The position numbers were made by a program, and so were the translations under genes. The notes beneath the pieces were generated by a model that worked only from the letters and a program-made list of their open reading frames with translations, did not search any database and was not told the DNA's origin. Shown here one piece after another: positions 1-10,289 of a stretch of DNA of 64,000 nucleotides. Source of the DNA: Rohdeia mirabilis (GTDB lineage Bacteria; Planctomycetota; UBA1135; GCA-002686595); NCBI GenBank assembly GCA_007750655.1, contig CP036290.1, forward strand, positions 4,154,001 through 4,218,000, in the 5' to 3' direction. Position 1 is the stretch's first letter, and each line of letters opens with the position of its first letter.

Positions 1-690
1 CTTGATGTTCTTGAACCAGACCGCGTCGCCGTGGTCCTGGAGAACGATGTGTCCCTCCCGGGCGAGTCCGTAGTCCGGCATCGTGCTGAACTTCGACTCG
101 GCCACCCGCTGGAACCAGTCCGGCGAGCGCAGGGAGTAGGACACGATCTTCTGCCCGTTCAGCCAGTGCTCGACGTCGTTGCCCTTCACGACGAGGCGCG
201 CGCGGTTGTAGGCCCCAGTGGTGTTGACGACCGAGCGGTCCGGCGCGTGCAACGCGTAGTTCGAACCAGCGCTGGTCAGCGGACTGCCGCCGTCGGGGTG
301 CCGCTCGTCGTCGAGGATCTGGAACTCGGGGCCGGTCTCCCAGACGTAGTCGTGGTCCTCGGTGACGTGGAAGAAGATGCCGCTGTTGCCGCCGAGGCCG
401 ATCTTCCAGTCGATCGTGAGCTCGAAGTCGCCGTAGGTCTCGCGCGAGACCAGGTCGCCGGCCGGCTCGTCGAGGTGGATCGAGCCGTTCTCGACGACCC
501 ATCCGGCGGGTGCCGCGTCCTGTTTGAAACCGCGCCAGTGCTCGAGGCTCTCGCCGTCGAAGAGCAGTTCCCAGCCCTCGCTCGCCTCCTTCTCGGTGAG
601 TTGGTTCTTGGGCAGGGTGCCGCAGCTCGCGAGCAGCAGCGGAAGCGAGGCGAGGAGTGCGGTCGGAACGGTCGTGCGGAGGAAGGACAT
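1..690 (-). CDS. DUF1080 (3-keto-disaccharide hydrolase-like) lipoprotein, 3' end cut by window
   Basis: The first 230 codons are in the window; the stop lies beyond base 1. The start ATG (690-688) is followed by a lipoprotein signal with lipobox LLASC, giving a lipidated Cys near residue 24. The mature part reads as a DUF1080 beta-sandwich (concanavalin-like), with the typical opening 'GWELLFDGESLEHWRGF' and later 'GNSGIFFHV' and 'WETGPEFQILDD'. Members of this family in Planctomycetota and Bacteroidetes are known or proposed to hydrolyse 3-keto-glycosides. It lies 13 bp downstream of an MFS carrier and a sugar isomerase on the same strand, which suggests one operon for import and use of keto-sugars or cyclitols. 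The substrate cannot be read from the sequence. Confidence 0.88.
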   Translation of the reverse strand, partial: MSFLRTTVPTALLASLPLLLASCGTLPKNQLTEKEASEGWELLFDGESLEHWRGFKQDAAPAGWVVENGSIHLDEPAGDLVSRETYGDFELTIDWKIGLGGNSGIFFHVTEDHDYVWETGPEFQILDDERHPDGGSPLTSAGSNYALHAPDRSVVNTTGAYNRARLVVKGNDVEHWLNGQKIVSYSLRSPDWFQRVAESKFSTMPDYGLAREGHIVLQDHGDAVWFKNIK

Positions 691-703
691 GGGGAGGGAG
701 GGT

Positions 704-2023
704 TCAGGAACCGGTGTCGGAAGGAACGCGTCGGGCGGGGTCGTGGGCGCCGGCGCGGTAGAAGACGAGAAGCAGCACGAGGCAGACCAGCGAGGCCCAC
801 ATCGGGACGGAGAACAGACGCTCGTAGTCGGTGCCGCCACCTTCGAGCTTCGCCCATTCGGCCACGCGGCCGGCGATCATCGAACCGACGATGATGCCGA
901 TGCCGACGATCACGAGGTTGAACAGACTCTGGGCGCTGGCGCGCACGTCGCTCGACGTCTCTTCGTCGACGACCATGAAGGCCACGAAGATGAAGCAGCC
1001 GAAGCACAGCCCGTGCAGCGCGATGCCGAACATCACGAGCGGCGTGCGGACGGCTTCGGGCAGCGCGTCGGCGTGGGCGAAGATCGCCATGCGCAGGCCG
1101 TAGGCCAACAGTCCGACGGCCAGCAGCGCGCGCCGCGGCACCTTCTTGGCGACCACGGGGATCAGGGCCAGGACGGCGATCTCGCTCATCTGACCGATGG
1201 TCATCAGGCCGCCGCCGCCGACGCCGAACACCTTGTCGATCGTCTCGGCCGCGCCGCTCTGGAACTGCCCGAGGAAGCCCGCGGTGTGGACGAAGTAGAA
1301 CTGGTGGATGCACGAGACCGGCACCGCGAGGAGGAACAGGACGAGCAGCGTGCGCGTGCGCCCGACCTCGCCGAGGGCCTCGAACGTGGCGTTCTTCTCC
1401 TCGCCGCGCGCGGGCGGCGTGTGCGGCAGCGTGAAGCAGAACAGACCCATCGCGATGCCGAGGATCGCCGAGAGCCTGAAGGCGTCGGCCATGCCCTCGT
1501 AGCGCGCGAGGTCGAGCGCATCGCCGGTGACACCCGCGGGACTGTGACGCATCAACAGCCACTGCCCGATGCCGATGCCGACCACGATCCAGCCCACCGT
1601 GCCCCACACGCGCACCTTGCCGAAGTCGCGGTCGCGATCGGGCAGGTGGTGGAACGCGATCGAGTTGGTCAGCGACAGCGTGGGCGAGTAGATGATCGAG
1701 TAGGCCAGCGAGAAACCGAGGATGCCCTCGTAGCTCTCGATGCTCGCCAACTGCCAGACCAACAGTCCGCCGAGCACGTGGCTGAGCGCCAGGAACTTCT
1801 CGGTCGCGAAGTAGCGGTCCGCGATCTGTCCGGCGATGAACGGCGCGACGATCGCCCCGACCGCGCCGACGGCGAAGACGTTGCCGATCTGCTCGCCGGT
1901 GAGTCCGCGCACGTTCTCGAGGAACGGCCACAGGAGCGGCAGCCAGGCCCCCCAGATGGCGTACTGCAGGAACATCATCGCCGACAGGCGCGGCTTCACG
2001 CCGGGAACAGCGGACTGGGTCAT
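704..2023 (-). CDS. MFS transporter, nucleoside/sugar:H+ symporter (NupG/XapB-like)
   Basis: A 439-residue protein with about 12 hydrophobic segments. The opening 'LSAMMFLQYAIWGAWLPLL' is typical of the NupG/XapB-like branch of the major facilitator superfamily, which is common beside DUF1080 and sugar isomerase genes in Planctomycetota. The frame is open much further upstream, but the start at 2023 (MTQSAVPGVKP) is the first that gives the family-typical N-terminus and does not run into the isomerase gene. The gap to the isomerase stop is 77 bp and to the DUF1080 gene 13 bp, so co-transcription is likely. The NupG branch carries nucleosides, but in this setting a sugar derivative is an equally good guess for the cargo. 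Confidence 0.87.
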   Translation of the reverse strand: MTQSAVPGVKPRLSAMMFLQYAIWGAWLPLLWPFLENVRGLTGEQIGNVFAVGAVGAIVAPFIAGQIADRYFATEKFLALSHVLGGLLVWQLASIESYEGILGFSLAYSIIYSPTLSLTNSIAFHHLPDRDRDFGKVRVWGTVGWIVVGIGIGQWLLMRHSPAGVTGDALDLARYEGMADAFRLSAILGIAMGLFCFTLPHTPPARGEEKNATFEALGEVGRTRTLLVLFLLAVPVSCIHQFYFVHTAGFLGQFQSGAAETIDKVFGVGGGGLMTIGQMSEIAVLALIPVVAKKVPRRALLAVGLLAYGLRMAIFAHADALPEAVRTPLVMFGIALHGLCFGCFIFVAFMVVDEETSSDVRASAQSLFNLVIVGIGIIVGSMIAGRVAEWAKLEGGGTDYERLFSVPMWASLVCLVLLLVFYRAGAHDPARRVPSDTGS

Positions 2024-2100
2024 GGTCGTTCGGTCTGGGGGGAGTGCCGGCGCGATCGTGTGACGCACCTGGGGCGATGGACGGTGTCGCGCGCCGCGAT

Positions 2101-3144
2101 CTACTCGCTGAACGCCGCGTCGAAGGCGATGTTCGAGCGCGCGAAGTCCAGTCCGCGCACGAAGCCGGCCGCTTCGGTGGCGCCGGCCTCGCGATCCATC
2201 ATCGGATCCTCCCACTCGACGGTGAGCGGGCCCTCGTAGCCGATGTGGTTGAGCGTGCGGATGATCGACTCGAAGTCCACGCGACCGCGCCCGGGCGAAC
2301 GGAAGTCCCAGAAGCGCTCGTCGGTTCCGAAGTCCGTGTGGCCGCCGAAGACGCCGATCGCCGACCCCGACTCGCTCCAGTGCACGTCCTTGACGTGGCA
2401 GTTGAAGATGCGCGGTCCGAACTCGCGCAGGAAACGCACGTAGTCGACGCCCTGGTAGGCGAGGTGGCTCGGGTCGTAGTTGAAGCCGAAGGCCGGGTGC
2501 CGATCGATCGCTTCGATGGCGCGCTTCGTCGTGGCGATGTCGAACGCGATCTCGGTCGGGTGGACCTCGAGCGCGAAGCCCACGTCGTGCGCCGCGAAGT
2601 CGTCGAGGATCGGCTTCCAACGGGTGGCGAAGTCGGTGAAGCCCGCGTCGAGCATCGCCCGCGTGACCGGCGGGAACGAGTACAGAAGGTGCCAGATCGA
2701 CGAGCCGGTGAAGCCGTTCACCACGGCGCGGCCGCGGCTTTCGAGCTCGGCCTTCACACCGTGCGGCGCCGCGTCGAAGAAGCGCCGCGCCGCGCGTCCG
2801 GTGGCGATCATCTCCTGGGCCGCCCGCTCGCGCACGCCTTCGGGATCGCCGTCGCCCCACACGTGCTCGGGCAGGATCGTGCGGTGGCGTTCGTCGATCC
2901 GGTCGCACACCGCCTGTCCCACCAGGTGCGCCGACACCGCGTGGCAGGTCAGCCCGCGCTCGGTCAGGACCTCCCAGAGGCGCGCCGAGTAGTCGTCCTC
3001 GGCCAGCGCGCGCCGCACGTCGAAGTGGTCGCCCCAACAGGCCAGCTCGAGACCGTCGTAGCCGAACGAGACGGCCTTGTCGGCGAGCTCCTCGAGCGGG
3101 AGATCGGCCCACTGGCCGGTGAAGAGGCAGACGGGTCGGGACAT
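2101..3144 (-). CDS. Sugar phosphate isomerase/epimerase (xylose isomerase-like TIM barrel)
   Basis: The product has 347 residues and starts [16 protein letters not shown]. It matches the AP-endonuclease-2/xylose-isomerase-like TIM-barrel family, with '[16 protein letters not shown]' near the start, '[13 protein letters not shown]' (metal-ligand Glu), '[23 protein letters not shown]' (His ligand and substrate lid), '[10 protein letters not shown]' and '[11 protein letters not shown]' near the end. These acidic and His residues at strand ends are the usual divalent-metal ligands. It is the first gene of the minus-strand cluster. Homologues in such clusters isomerise or epimerise keto-sugars or inositols. 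An in-frame extension upstream to 3372 is proline/arginine-rich and has no family similarity, so 3144 is preferred. Confidence 0.88.
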   Translation of the reverse strand: MSRPVCLFTGQWADLPLEELADKAVSFGYDGLELACWGDHFDVRRALAEDDYSARLWEVLTERGLTCHAVSAHLVGQAVCDRIDERHRTILPEHVWGDGDPEGVRERAAQEMIATGRAARRFFDAAPHGVKAELESRGRAVVNGFTGSSIWHLLYSFPPVTRAMLDAGFTDFATRWKPILDDFAAHDVGFALEVHPTEIAFDIATTKRAIEAIDRHPAFGFNYDPSHLAYQGVDYVRFLREFGPRIFNCHVKDVHWSESGSAIGVFGGHTDFGTDERFWDFRSPGRGRVDFESIIRTLNHIGYEGPLTVEWEDPMMDREAGATEAAGFVRGLDFARSNIAFDAAFSE

Positions 3145-3467
3145 GCGGGATGCGGCTCGGAGCGGCGGAAGGGCGCTTTGGGGGGGACCCGGCGGCGGGG
3201 GGTGCCGGCGTCGGGGAGCCCGGGCGGCGCAGTCTAGCCCTCCGGGCCGGTCGGGCGGCCTCCCGCCGCGCACCGGTGCGGCGCCGGGCCGCCCTCTTCC
3301 GACCCTCGGCGACCCGTCGGTGCCCGGGTCCAGCGGCGCGCCGTCCGGCCCTCGCACCCGGATGGGCGCCAAATGTTCACCAAATACCGCTCATCCGCCG
3401 CCCACAGGGATACCTTCCGATAGCCGCCCCACCATCTCCACCCCGGTGGGGCCCAGCACCACTCCAC
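3145..3467. other. Divergent intergenic region before the VPEID-CTERM gene
   Basis: This 323-bp gap separates the leftward sugar operon from the rightward exosortase system. The first 200 bp are very GC-rich and I see no gene there. From about 3367 to 3420 the sequence becomes AT-richer, which is where promoters for the rightward genes would be expected. A CCAAAT direct repeat lies in this part. Confidence 0.5.
3369..3385 (+). promoter_or_regulatory. Candidate regulator site: CCAAAT direct repeat, 11-bp period
   Basis: CCAAAT occurs at 3369-3374 and 3380-3385, one DNA turn apart, inside a local AT-rich patch about 85-100 bp before the start of the VPEID-CTERM gene. Same-face half-sites at this spacing are typical of an activator or response-regulator site. 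No protein partner can be named from the sequence. Confidence 0.25.
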
Positions 3468-4139
3468 ATGACCACCTCGCCCACCAAGCTGCGCCTCCCG
3501 GTCCTCCTGGCCGGTGCCCTGGCACTCGGCACCGTCGCGGTGCAGGGCTGCGGACTGGCCGGCTCGCCCGCCCAGGCCGCCATCGCGGTCTCGACCGGCG
3601 CCCCCGGCCTCGCGTCCAGTCCGGGCGCGGCCGCCCCGGTCCCGTCGGCCACCGCCCCCGATGCGCGGGTCCAGGACCCCGACGTGCCCCCGCCCGCCCC
3701 CGTGCTGGCCCTGGGTTCGGGTCGCGCGTCCGGTGGCGCGCCCCAGGTCGATCCCCGCGTGCTCTCGATCCCGTTGGCGGAGCGCTTCACCCAGTCCACC
3801 TCGGGCGCGTCCAACCCCGGCACCCGCCCCGGTCCCGCGGACACCCCGATGACGGGCATGCTCGCCGCGGTCATGACCCAGGGCGATCGCGTCGTGCGCA
3901 GCTCGCAGAATCCCCCCATCGTCATCCCGCCGCCCCCGGGCGGTGAAGAGGAGGAGGAGTGCGGCGAGGGCGAGGTCTGCCCCGGCCCCATGGACCCGGT
4001 CGATCCGGTCGATCCGCCGCCCCCGACCGGTGTGCCGGAGATCGACGCCAACCTGCTCGGCACGGGCCTCCTGCTGATGATCGGCGGCGCCCTCGTCCTG
4101 AGCGCGCGGCGTCGTGAAGAGGACTTCCTCGAGGCCTGA
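3468..4139 (+). CDS. VPEID-CTERM sorting-domain protein (exosortase E substrate)
   Basis: A 223-residue secreted protein. The N-terminal signal (about residues 8-33) contains VAVQGCG, so it may be lipidated or cleaved after 'AQAA'. The middle is Pro/Ala/Gly-rich low-complexity sequence with an acidic run EEEEECGEGEVC (about 163-174) and MDPVDPVDPPPP. The C-terminus is a tripartite sorting signal: VPEID at 189-193, a hydrophobic segment at about 195-213, then an Arg cluster RRR followed by an acidic tail. This matches the VPEID-CTERM class of exosortase targets. The next gene encodes the cognate fused exosortase E/protease, as in known systems. The body has no recognisable fold; a surface-anchored, possibly glycosylated linker protein is likely. 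Confidence 0.85.
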   Translation: MTTSPTKLRLPVLLAGALALGTVAVQGCGLAGSPAQAAIAVSTGAPGLASSPGAAAPVPSATAPDARVQDPDVPPPAPVLALGSGRASGGAPQVDPRVLSIPLAERFTQSTSGASNPGTRPGPADTPMTGMLAAVMTQGDRVVRSSQNPPIVIPPPPGGEEEEECGEGEVCPGPMDPVDPVDPPPPTGVPEIDANLLGTGLLLMIGGALVLSARRREEDFLEA

Positions 4140-4170
4140 TCCACGGCCGGACCCGAGTTCGACTCGATGC

Positions 4171-4206
4171 GCGGCGCGCCTCCTTCCGATGAAGGAGGCG
4201 CGCCGC
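4171..4206 (+). terminator. Perfect 15-bp hairpin between the VPEID protein and exosortase genes
   Basis: Arms 4171-4185 (GCGGCGCGCCTCCTT) and 4192-4206 are exact reverse complements around the 6-nt loop CCGATG. The hairpin begins 31 bp after the VPEID-CTERM stop. No clear T-tract follows, so it could be a partial terminator or an mRNA-protecting 3' hairpin. It would let the abundant substrate be made in excess over the enzyme. The sequence ATG inside its loop is in frame with the exosortase but is a poor start candidate for that reason. Confidence 0.6.
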
Positions 4207-4308
4207 GAGTCGTTCCGGGGCCGCTGCGACCGTCCCACGACGGCGCGCAGCGGTCCCCGAGACGCTTCGCCCAAGGCCCCGCCCCGTCGCTCGCCCCAAC
4301 CAGTCTCC

Positions 4309-6102
4309 GTGGCCCACAGCCAGTCCCTCGATCGGTCGACGTCGCCGTCCACCGCGAACGCTCAAGCGCGCTTCACCGCGTTGCTGGCGGTGCTGCTGTG
4401 CGAAGCCCTGCTCGCGCTGCGGATGATCGACACGAGGTCGCTGATCGGGCACGACCTGTGGTGGGTCGAGCCACTGCGCAGCCTCAGCCACAACGTGCCC
4501 TGGGGCGCGTGCATCGTCGCCGCGGTCGGGTTGCTCGGTGCGGGGCGTTGGCGCGCGGCGTTCGGAAGGCTCTTCGAACACGAGCACGATCGGGAGCACC
4601 CGTTCGAGCGCGGCGCGAGGGCGCGGGCCGCGGTGGCGCACGTGCTGTGGGCCGGCGTCTTCACGGCGCTGTCGCAACTGGTCCTCGCCGGTGGTTCGAC
4701 GCTCCCGCTGCTCGACGCGGTGCTGCCGCTCCTGTGGGGCGCGGCCGGGATCCTGGCCCTGTGCGGCGCGTTGCTCGCGACCGCGCCGGCCCGAGCCTGG
4801 CGCGCCGCCGGAGCACCGCTCGTCGATGCGCTCGCAGGTGGAGCGGTGATCGGCTCGACGCTCTTCTGGCTCGGCTTCTGGATCGACGGCAACTACTTCC
4901 TGTGGGGCCCGCTCGCGGACGTGACGCTGCGCGCATCGGCGGCGATGGTCGGCCTCTACACGGACGGCGTGTACCTCGAGGAGAGCACGCGCATCCTGGG
5001 CACGGAGTCCTTCCGCGTCATCGTCACGAAGTACTGCTCGGGACTCGAGGGACTGGCCCTGTTCGGACTGTTCTTCGGCACGTTCCTGGTGCTCGCGCGG
5101 CGGCGACTGCGCCTGTCCCGCGCGCTGTGGCTGATGCCGGCCGGACTCGTGCTGGTGTGGGGCTTCAACGCGGCGCGCATCGCGGCCCTGATCGCGCTCG
5201 GACACTTCGTCGACCCACAGCTGGCCGTCGACGCGTTCCACACCCACGCGGGCTGGCCGCCGTTGATCGCGGTCGCGCTCGGCTGCGTGTGGATCGCGAC
5301 GCGAGTGCCGGCCTTCCGGCCCCGGTCGATCGCACTCGCAGGCGGTGAAGCGGCTCCGACCGCGGGCGTCGCGAGCCCGACTTCGAGCACGTCGTCGAGT
5401 CCGTCCCCGAACACGGTCGCCGCTCTCGCTCCGTCGCCCGTCGCGACGCGCCGCGACCCGGCGACCACCGCCTATCTGGTGCCGCTGCTCGCCGTCGTCG
5501 GCACCGGACTCGTCGCCGGCGCGTTCCTCGACGAGGGCGCGACGTCGGCTCCGGCGCGGGTCGCGGTGGCGGCGCTCGTCCTCGCGTGCCTGCGCGGCGC
5601 CCTGCCGCGCATCGGCGGCCTGCGGGGCTTCTTCGACGGCGCACGGCAACTGCACGTCTGGCTCCTGGCCGCGGCCTGCCTCGGCCTGTGGATGGCCGTC
5701 GATCCAGCGCAGGGCGCGGGCGGCGCGCCACCGGCCTGGCTAGACGGGGCTTCGCTCCTCGCGCGCAGCGGCTTCTGGATCGCGGCGGCACTCGGGTACG
5801 CGGTGGTGACGCCGCTCGTCGAGGAGCTCGCGTTCCGCGGCTTCGTGCAGCGCCGACTCGTCTCCGCCGACTTCGAGCGCGTCTCGTACCGAAGGCCCGC
5901 GCCGCTCGCGGTCTTCGGCTCGGCCCTCGCGTTCGGACTGCTGCACACCTCGATCGTGGGCGGCGTGCTCGCGGGTGTGCTCTTCAGCCTCGCGGCGGCT
6001 CGGCGCGGCCGGCTCGGCGATGCGGTCTGGGCCCACGCGCTGGTCAACGGGGCATTGGCGGTGATCGCGGCGACGACCGGCGACTGGGGCTGGTGGTTCT
6101 GA
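4309..6102 (+). CDS. xrtE: Exosortase E/CPBP (CAAX-type) protease fusion, VPEID-CTERM system
   Basis: An integral membrane protein of about 597 residues. The N-terminal half is an exosortase: Cys243 in KYCSGLEG, Arg290 in NAARIA and His311/His313 in FHTHAGW form the expected Cys-Arg-His active site. The C-terminal half is a CPBP intramembrane metalloprotease with EELAFRG (E505/E506, R510), FGLLH (H546) and HALVN (H576, N580). This domain order defines the 'exosortase E/protease, VPEID-CTERM system' family. It should recognise the VPEID tail of the preceding gene product, cut it in the inner membrane and pass it on toward the surface. I prefer the GTG at 4309 (VAHSQSLD); in-frame ATGs at 4189 and 4114 lie in or before the hairpin. 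Confidence 0.88.
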   Translation: MAHSQSLDRSTSPSTANAQARFTALLAVLLCEALLALRMIDTRSLIGHDLWWVEPLRSLSHNVPWGACIVAAVGLLGAGRWRAAFGRLFEHEHDREHPFERGARARAAVAHVLWAGVFTALSQLVLAGGSTLPLLDAVLPLLWGAAGILALCGALLATAPARAWRAAGAPLVDALAGGAVIGSTLFWLGFWIDGNYFLWGPLADVTLRASAAMVGLYTDGVYLEESTRILGTESFRVIVTKYCSGLEGLALFGLFFGTFLVLARRRLRLSRALWLMPAGLVLVWGFNAARIAALIALGHFVDPQLAVDAFHTHAGWPPLIAVALGCVWIATRVPAFRPRSIALAGGEAAPTAGVASPTSSTSSSPSPNTVAALAPSPVATRRDPATTAYLVPLLAVVGTGLVAGAFLDEGATSAPARVAVAALVLACLRGALPRIGGLRGFFDGARQLHVWLLAAACLGLWMAVDPAQGAGGAPPAWLDGASLLARSGFWIAAALGYAVVTPLVEELAFRGFVQRRLVSADFERVSYRRPAPLAVFGSALAFGLLHTSIVGGVLAGVLFSLAAARRGRLGDAVWAHALVNGALAVIAATTGDWGWWF

Positions 6103-6213
6103 GCGCGGAGCGGACCGACCACCCGGGGAATTCGACGATTGGGTTCGGGTGACGCGGCCCGCCGATCCGATCCACCCGGGGCGCCCGCTCCCTCCTCAGG
6201 GCGTCCAACAACC

Positions 6214-7428
<1,215 letters not shown>

Positions 7429-7521
7429 GGCCGACGGGTGCGAGCAGGTGGAACCCGGGCGAGGGCCGTCCGGGTCCAACGGCTCCACCCTCACCGCCCC
7501 GCGACGCAATCCTTCACTTCG

Positions 7522-9117
7522 ATGAGAGCTCTCGCCCTGTTCGCCACCGCCTCCGCGCCGCTCGCGCTGGGTCTCTACGCCCTTCTGCCGACCGCCGCCG
7601 ACGCGCGGCAGGACCAGGTCGTCACGGCGCCGCTGCCGCCCGGGCCGCACCCGGCGCCGCTGGCCGTGAACGTGCCCGAACTGCACTACTGGGCCGCGCA
7701 GCAGGTCTATTCGAACCTGTTCAAGCAGGCGTCGCGTTGGCACCGGGAGGATCTCTCCACGTGGGCCTGGGACTCGGGTCCGCCGCTCGCTCTGGACGAG
7801 GACGGCTGGGTCACCGAGCTGTTGCCGAACCAGGCGGCGAGCGTGCTCATCGCGCGCGGGCCGGACGGACTGCTGGCGGCCGGCACCTACGAACTGCGCT
7901 GGGACGGGAGCGGCACGTTCCAGATCCAAGGCGATCCGACCGTCGTCGCCACCGAGCCGAACCGGATGGAGCTCGCGATCGCGACGCCGAGCACGTCCGG
8001 CATCCAGCTGCGCCTGACCGCGACCGATCCGACCGATCCCGTGCGGAACGTGCGCCTGTTCCCGCCCGGGATCGACCCGGACGACCACGGTCTGTTCCAC
8101 CCGCGCTTCCTCCAGCTGCTGTCCGAGTTCCGCGCGATCCGCTTCATGGATTGGCAGCGCACGAACGGTTCAGAGGTGCGCGAGTGGTCCGACCGCTCGC
8201 TGCCGAGCGACGCCGTGCAGACCGGCGAGAGCGGCGTCTGCCTCGAGCACATGATCGCGCTCTGCAACATGTTGGACGCCGACGCCTGGTTCTGCATGCC
8301 GCACCTGGCGAGCGACGACTACGTCGAGCACTTCGCGACGCGGGTGAAGGAGCAGCTCGAGCCCGAGCGTCGCGTCTTCGTCGAGTTCTCCAACGAGGTC
8401 TGGAACGGCGGCTTCGCCCAGGCCCAGTACGCGAACCAGCAGGGCGCGCTGCTCGGGCTCTCGGGCTCGGCGTTCCAGAACCAGCTGCGGTGGTACAGCC
8501 AGCGCGCCGTCGAGGTCTTCGGCGTGTGGAGCGGCGTGTTCTCGCAGGAACCGGAGCGGCTGGTGCGCGTGCTCGCCGGCCAATCCGTGAACCCGTGGAC
8601 GGGCCAGGTGATCCTCGAGCACGACGACGCCTGGCAGCAGGCCGACGCGTACGCGGTCGCGCCCTACTTCGGCGCCACGCTGGGGTCGCCGGAGAACGCG
8701 GCCGGCGTGCTGCAGATGAGCAGCGAGGAGTTCTGGAAGGCGCTCGACGACAGCGTCGACTTCACGCTCGACAAGGTGGTCGAGAACGTCACGCTGTCGA
8801 GCGCCAAGGGGCTTCCGCTGCTCGCCTACGAGGCCGGTCAACACCTGGCGGGGATCGGGGCGTGGCAGAACGACCAGGCTCTGACCGACCTCTTCGTCGG
8901 CGCGAATCGCAGCGATCGCATGGGCGCCCTGTACACGCGTTTCCTCGAAGGCTGGCGCAACAGCGGCGCGCACGAGATGTTCCTGTGGAACCTGGCGGAC
9001 GAACCGTCGAAGTTCGGTAGCTGGGGCCTCCTCGAACGCTCGACGCAGGATCCGGACGAGGCGCCGAAGTTCCGCGCCGTGCGCCTGTTCAGCTCGCAGA
9101 ACTCGCCCTGGTGGTAG
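7522..9117 (+). CDS. Secreted clan GH-A-like glycoside hydrolase (cellulose-binding-protein family), putative
   Basis: The product has 531 residues. A signal peptide (residues 1-27) ends near ADARQD. The N-terminal part 'ELHYWAAQQVYSNLFKQ' is a beta-domain; the second half reads as a TIM barrel. VEFSNEVWNGGF places an Asn-Glu pair (N291-E292) as candidate acid/base, and LLAYEAGQH places E437 as candidate nucleophile, the usual clan GH-A arrangement. It lies between the priming transferase and a GT2 gene, so it may trim or release the exopolysaccharide made here. No substrate can be assigned. ATG at 7522 is chosen because the signal peptide follows it directly. Confidence 0.72.
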   Translation: MRALALFATASAPLALGLYALLPTAADARQDQVVTAPLPPGPHPAPLAVNVPELHYWAAQQVYSNLFKQASRWHREDLSTWAWDSGPPLALDEDGWVTELLPNQAASVLIARGPDGLLAAGTYELRWDGSGTFQIQGDPTVVATEPNRMELAIATPSTSGIQLRLTATDPTDPVRNVRLFPPGIDPDDHGLFHPRFLQLLSEFRAIRFMDWQRTNGSEVREWSDRSLPSDAVQTGESGVCLEHMIALCNMLDADAWFCMPHLASDDYVEHFATRVKEQLEPERRVFVEFSNEVWNGGFAQAQYANQQGALLGLSGSAFQNQLRWYSQRAVEVFGVWSGVFSQEPERLVRVLAGQSVNPWTGQVILEHDDAWQQADAYAVAPYFGATLGSPENAAGVLQMSSEEFWKALDDSVDFTLDKVVENVTLSSAKGLPLLAYEAGQHLAGIGAWQNDQALTDLFVGANRSDRMGALYTRFLEGWRNSGAHEMFLWNLADEPSKFGSWGLLERSTQDPDEAPKFRAVRLFSSQNSPWW

Positions 9118-9130
9118 GTAGGAACGCGCC

Positions 9131-10144
9131 GTGTCCCACGTCCTGATCGTCGTCGTCAACTACCGCACCGCCGAGCTGGTGGAGGACGGACTCGTGTCGA
9201 TCGCGGCCGAGCTCCGGACGACTCGGAACGACCTGCGGACGGTGATCGTGGACAACGCGTCGGGCGACGGATCGGCCGAACGCCTGGCCGCCTTCGTCGA
9301 GAGGAGCGGTTTCGGCGCGTGGTGCGACGTGATCGCGGCGCCGACCAACGGCGGCTTCGCGGCCGGCAACAACCTGGCGATCGAGCCGGCGCTGCGCAGT
9401 GACGCGCCGCCCGACCACGTCCTGTTGCTCAATCCCGACGCGCGCGTCCTGCCCGGCGCGGTGGACGAACTCGTCGCGTTCCTCGATTCGACGCCGGCGG
9501 CGGGCATCGCGGGCAGCCAGCTGCTGCACCCGAGCGGCGAGGCGCAGGCCAGCACGTTCCGCTTCCCGAGCCTCCTGTCCGAGATCGACTCGGGCCTGCG
9601 CTTCGGTCCGGTCACGAAGCTGCTCGAACGCCACCGCATCCTCGCGCCCATCACTTCGGAGCCGAGCCGCACCGGCTGGGTCGCGGGCGCGAGCATGCTC
9701 GTGCGCCGCGCGGTGTTCGAGGCGATCGGCCCGATGGACGAGGGCTTCTTCCTCTACTTCGAGGAGACCGACTTCTGCCGCCGCGCCGCCGACGCCGGCT
9801 TCGAGTCCTGGTACGTGCCGTCGAGTCACGTGGTGCACCTCGTCGGCCAGAGCACCGGCGTCACGAACGCGAAGGACCAGAACCGCCGCCGCCCGCCCTA
9901 CTGGTTCGAGTCGCGCCGTCGCTATCTGCGTCGCCACCACGGGGCGCTCGGCGCCTTCGCGATCGACGCCGCGTACGCGACGTGCTTCGCGCTCTGGCGC
10001 CTGCGCCGGGCCATCCAGCGCAAGCCCGACACCGATCCGGCGGGTTTCCTGGGCGATCTGGTGCGGCACTCGTTCCGTGGCGGGGCGAGCGAGCGCCCCA
10101 GCGAACTCTCGCGAGCGCGCGAGGACACGCAGCGGGCGGCCTGA
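9131..10144 (+). CDS. GT2 glycosyltransferase (rhamnosyltransferase/WbbL-like)
   Basis: The product has 337 residues and a GTG start 14 bp after the preceding stop. The Rossmann-like GT-A fold is visible: LIVVVNYRTAELV at the N-terminus, VIVDNASGDGS, PTNGGFAAGNN (the 'GFGxGNN' motif of this subfamily) and LLLNPDARV (the DxD-like metal site, N-P-D). 'GPMDEGFFLYFEETDFCRRA' is the acceptor-side ED motif. It probably adds a deoxysugar to the lipid-linked repeat unit in the cytoplasm. The last 60 residues are basic and low in hydrophobicity, consistent with peripheral membrane contact. Confidence 0.88.
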   Translation: MSHVLIVVVNYRTAELVEDGLVSIAAELRTTRNDLRTVIVDNASGDGSAERLAAFVERSGFGAWCDVIAAPTNGGFAAGNNLAIEPALRSDAPPDHVLLLNPDARVLPGAVDELVAFLDSTPAAGIAGSQLLHPSGEAQASTFRFPSLLSEIDSGLRFGPVTKLLERHRILAPITSEPSRTGWVAGASMLVRRAVFEAIGPMDEGFFLYFEETDFCRRAADAGFESWYVPSSHVVHLVGQSTGVTNAKDQNRRRPPYWFESRRRYLRRHHGALGAFAIDAAYATCFALWRLRRAIQRKPDTDPAGFLGDLVRHSFRGGASERPSELSRAREDTQRAA

Positions 10145-10289
10145 GAGGCACCCGGAGCCTCGCGGAGCACGAGCCGGTAGCTCGAGTCGCCAAGTCGGGT
10201 AGGTCCGGCGGCGTACAGTGCGAACCGCACGCGCACTCCACCCGTTGGAGCCACTGCGCCACGCTCCCGTCCTCCAGTTCGCTCGCTCC

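Noticed and set aside
10145-10289. A tRNA or small-RNA gene in the 146-bp gap before paralogue 1
   Set aside because: I could find no cloverleaf or T-loop motif there.
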